DNA from: Chara braunii
Lineage: Eukaryota; Streptophyta; Charophyceae; Charales; Characeae
Direction of reading: 5' to 3'
Length of the DNA: 29,419 nt
NCBI GenBank assembly: GCA_003427395.1
Contig: BFEA01000939.1
Coordinates: 21,377 to 50,795, forward strand
This document shows, in pieces, positions 27,898 to 29,419 of this stretch. Numbering within the stretch: position 1 is the stretch's first letter; every line of letters starts with the position of its first letter. Made by a program: the position numbers and the translations under genes. Under the pieces are notes generated by a model. It made no database searches and was not told the DNA's origin. It saw only the letters and a program-made list of their open reading frames with translations.

Positions 27898-28790
27898 GCC
27901 GGCCAATGATTAGATACGACAGGGCAAACCCTGTCGGGACCTTGAAAAGGGCTTGGAAGCCGGGATCTAGGTATGGAGTGACCCTCCCCAGGGTTGAGGA
28001 AGAAGGGGAAGTCACTACGAAATTCTTTGAAATATACGGGCAGGAAACGCTAGTCCGTTTCTCGATAGTCTCAAGAGAAGATACCCACACTCGAAGGGCT
28101 GATATCTTCTTCTCTCACGACGATAGGCAGTTCTTTGCTACTGAGTTGGCGGAAGGAAAGGACCCGCTGGGTATCGAGGGAAGAACCCTAGACCGACTCA
28201 GAAGATTGAAAGGGGGAGTAGCGGGAAGGCGTGAAATAGAGAAGGTTAAATACCGAGGAGGGTTAGAAATCCCGCGGGCGGCTCACGGCCGGACCTGGGA
28301 AGTCCCTGCTTGGGTGTACCGTTTGCTCTAACCCGATGACGCAGCAGTGAGGAAAATTCAGACTAGAGGACTGATAATTGAAAAGTTTTCCCTAGGGGAA
28401 GAGAAGGGGCACGAGTTGTTCACCCTGTGTTGGGAGTCCCTAGAACTTACGGATTTTGAGTGGTGGGCTCTGGTCGGCGACTTCATCAAGCCCTTATTCT
28501 CGGGACAGGCCGGAGAAGTAGATAGACGCCTGATTAGGCGGTGCTTGCAGGAAGGGATTAGGGGCGTCTCGCATCTAGAGATTGCCAACCTTGTGTTCGC
28601 AGCTTACGAAGAAAAAAAGGTGCGGGACTCTTGGTGGACTTTGAATAGTGAGGAGTCCAAAGGAGATAGTAAGGAACAAGGATCGGGTGAAGGAGAAAGA
28701 GTCTCGGAGGAGAGTAGCGAGGCAGAACGCCGAGGAAGTGACTCTAGCGAAGAGAGCGACCGAGAACTGGTGCATGGAGAGTGTGGTTGA
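27894..28790 (+). pseudogene. Family-2 gene E, longest member, one stop
   Basis: The first possible start is GTG 27894 (overlapping the previous stop as GTGA); ATG follows at 27906 (MIRYDRANPVG). TAA at 28329-28331, in the same frame as the remaining sequence to TGA 28788-28790. Blocks: LVRFSIVSRED, RRADIFFSHDDRQFF, IEGRTLDRLRRLKGG, VPAWVYRLL, the TAA, then VRKIQTRGLIIEKFSLGEEK and HELFTLCWESLELTDFEWW. Either side of the TAA aligns continuously with VPRFILERVYP and VRKAVEHRISILNQF of gene D, so the stop replaced an aromatic or similar codon. A Ser/Glu-rich acidic tail (SEESSEAERRGSDSSEESDR) is present only here. About 298 codons. Confidence 0.55.
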
Positions 28791-28883
28791 GCACGGGGTC
28801 GCCCAATCACCTAAAACCGCTGCTACGGGCGAACCGAAGAGAATACCAAATTGGGGGTGAGATTGAGCAAGTCAGCCTAAGGA

Positions 28884-29024
28884 ATGATCGAAGGGGTAGA
28901 AAATATGGATAGGGCCTTAAGGAACCTGGAAGAACCGCTCAGAGAAAAAGCTACGGAACCTCGTGCAGGTTCGGATGAGCATTTGCGCAGGGAGATGAGA
29001 GAGAGAGAGGGAAGAGGCTTTTAA
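28884..29024 (+). CDS. Small helical ORF H at array end
   Basis: A 46-residue frame from ATG 28884 (in an ATGA whose TGA closes a short upstream frame) to TAA 29022-29024: MIEGVENMDRALRNLEEP, then REKATEPRAGSDEH and a GA-repeat-derived Arg/Glu tail. Probably helical. The tail runs into the microsatellite, so the original C terminus may have been lost. Weak on its own; listed because it continues the chain pattern. Confidence 0.25.
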   Translation: MIEGVENMDRALRNLEEPLREKATEPRAGSDEHLRREMREREGRGF

Positions 29025-29043
29025 GTGCACCCAACACCCTCGC

Positions 29044-29048
<5 letters not shown>

Positions 29049-29080
<32 letters not shown>

Positions 29081-29117
29081 AGAGGGAGAGAGAGAGAAAC
29101 TCCAGTAAACAACACTT

Positions 29118-29173
<56 letters not shown>
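29049..29173. repeat. (GA)n microsatellites
   Basis: Two GA runs (29049-29097, slightly interrupted, and 29120-29173) separated by a copy of the AACTCCAGTAAACAACACTT repeat start. Confidence 0.95.
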
Positions 29174-29176
<3 letters not shown>

Positions 29177-29419
29177 TCCAGTAAACAACACTTGGGACCA
29201 GATGCATTCGGTTCTAATAGGACAAGTCCAACATTTTCAATGTATCTGGTCCAGATAGCATCCAAAAGGCCATATTTTCTTTTGATAACTCCAGTAAACA
29301 ACACTTGGGACCAGATGCGTTCGGTTATATTTTCTTTTGACAACTCCAGTAAACAACACTTGGGACCAGATGCATTCGGTTCTAATAGGACAAGTCCAAC
29401 ATTTTCAATGTATCTGGTC
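29098..29419. repeat. Tandem repeat running off the window
   Basis: AACTCCAGTAAACAACACTT occurs at 29098, 29174, 29287 and 29342. The 78 bp after 29174 recur after 29342 (period 168), including GACCAGATGC and CAACATTTTCAATGTATCTG. The first two copies border the GA microsatellites. It continues past the window end. No coding sequence. Confidence 0.85.

Noticed and set aside
23274-28790. Bacterial operon or prokaryotic contamination, suggested by ATGA overlaps
   Set aside because: The same overlaps occur between Gag and Pol and inside LTR-like repeats; no Shine-Dalgarno-like sites precede the starts; microsatellites and a tRNA-Asp primer site show a eukaryotic setting.
4592-28790. Alternative genetic code (TGA or TAG read as Trp)
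   Set aside because: All three stops interrupt frames, TGG is common, and TGA also ends most of the ORFs at the overlaps.
28917-29343. Ser/Leu-repeat minus-strand ORFs at the window end
   Set aside because: They translate the GA microsatellites.

Overview
The window looks like eukaryotic nuclear DNA dominated by decayed repeats. It has long dinucleotide and trinucleotide microsatellites, scattered Ns, and a broken Ty3/Gypsy LTR retroelement. There are no tRNA, rRNA or intact housekeeping genes. The organism cannot be fixed from the sequence. The primer-binding site is complementary to a tRNA-Asp 3' end of the plant cytosolic type, which leans toward a plant or streptophyte alga; a fungus is not excluded. 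Nearly all supportable coding sequence is on the + strand.

Layout. (1) 1-310: GC-rich low-complexity flank. (2) 311-4291 and 17638-22262: two copies of a very long direct repeat that behaves like a 4-4.6 kb LTR and itself carries several conserved small ORFs. (3) 4294-4310: tRNA-Asp-type primer-binding site just after the left copy. (4) 4592-5780: three decayed tandem members of an unrecognised protein family (family 1), cut off by unrelated sequence at 5781-6881. (5) 6882-12350: degenerate ORF, Gag with a CCHC knuckle, then Pol (protease, reverse transcriptase, RNase H, integrase), with catalytic motifs visible but many stops and at least two frameshifts. (6) 12351-17637: non-coding minisatellites, microsatellites and one intact 279-residue ORF at 16241-17080. 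(7) 22263-28790: after the right LTR-like copy and a decayed primer-site remnant, an array of three family-1 genes followed by at least five members of a second unrecognised family (family 2) plus smaller ORFs. (8) 28884-29419: a last small ORF, GA microsatellites and a tandem repeat.

The most striking signal is the way the ORFs join. Gag/Pol, the small ORFs inside the LTR-like repeats, and the family-1 and family-2 genes are linked head to tail by stop/start overlaps, usually the 4-nt ATGA (start ATG, preceding stop TGA) and sometimes 7-14 nt. The chain survives although individual ORFs carry nonsense codons and frameshifts. The reading offered here is a giant Gypsy-type element (or tandem pair sharing an LTR) whose RNA was polycistronic and translated by stop-start coupling, carrying two expanded accessory families of unknown function. 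The pattern is seen directly; the mechanism is inference.
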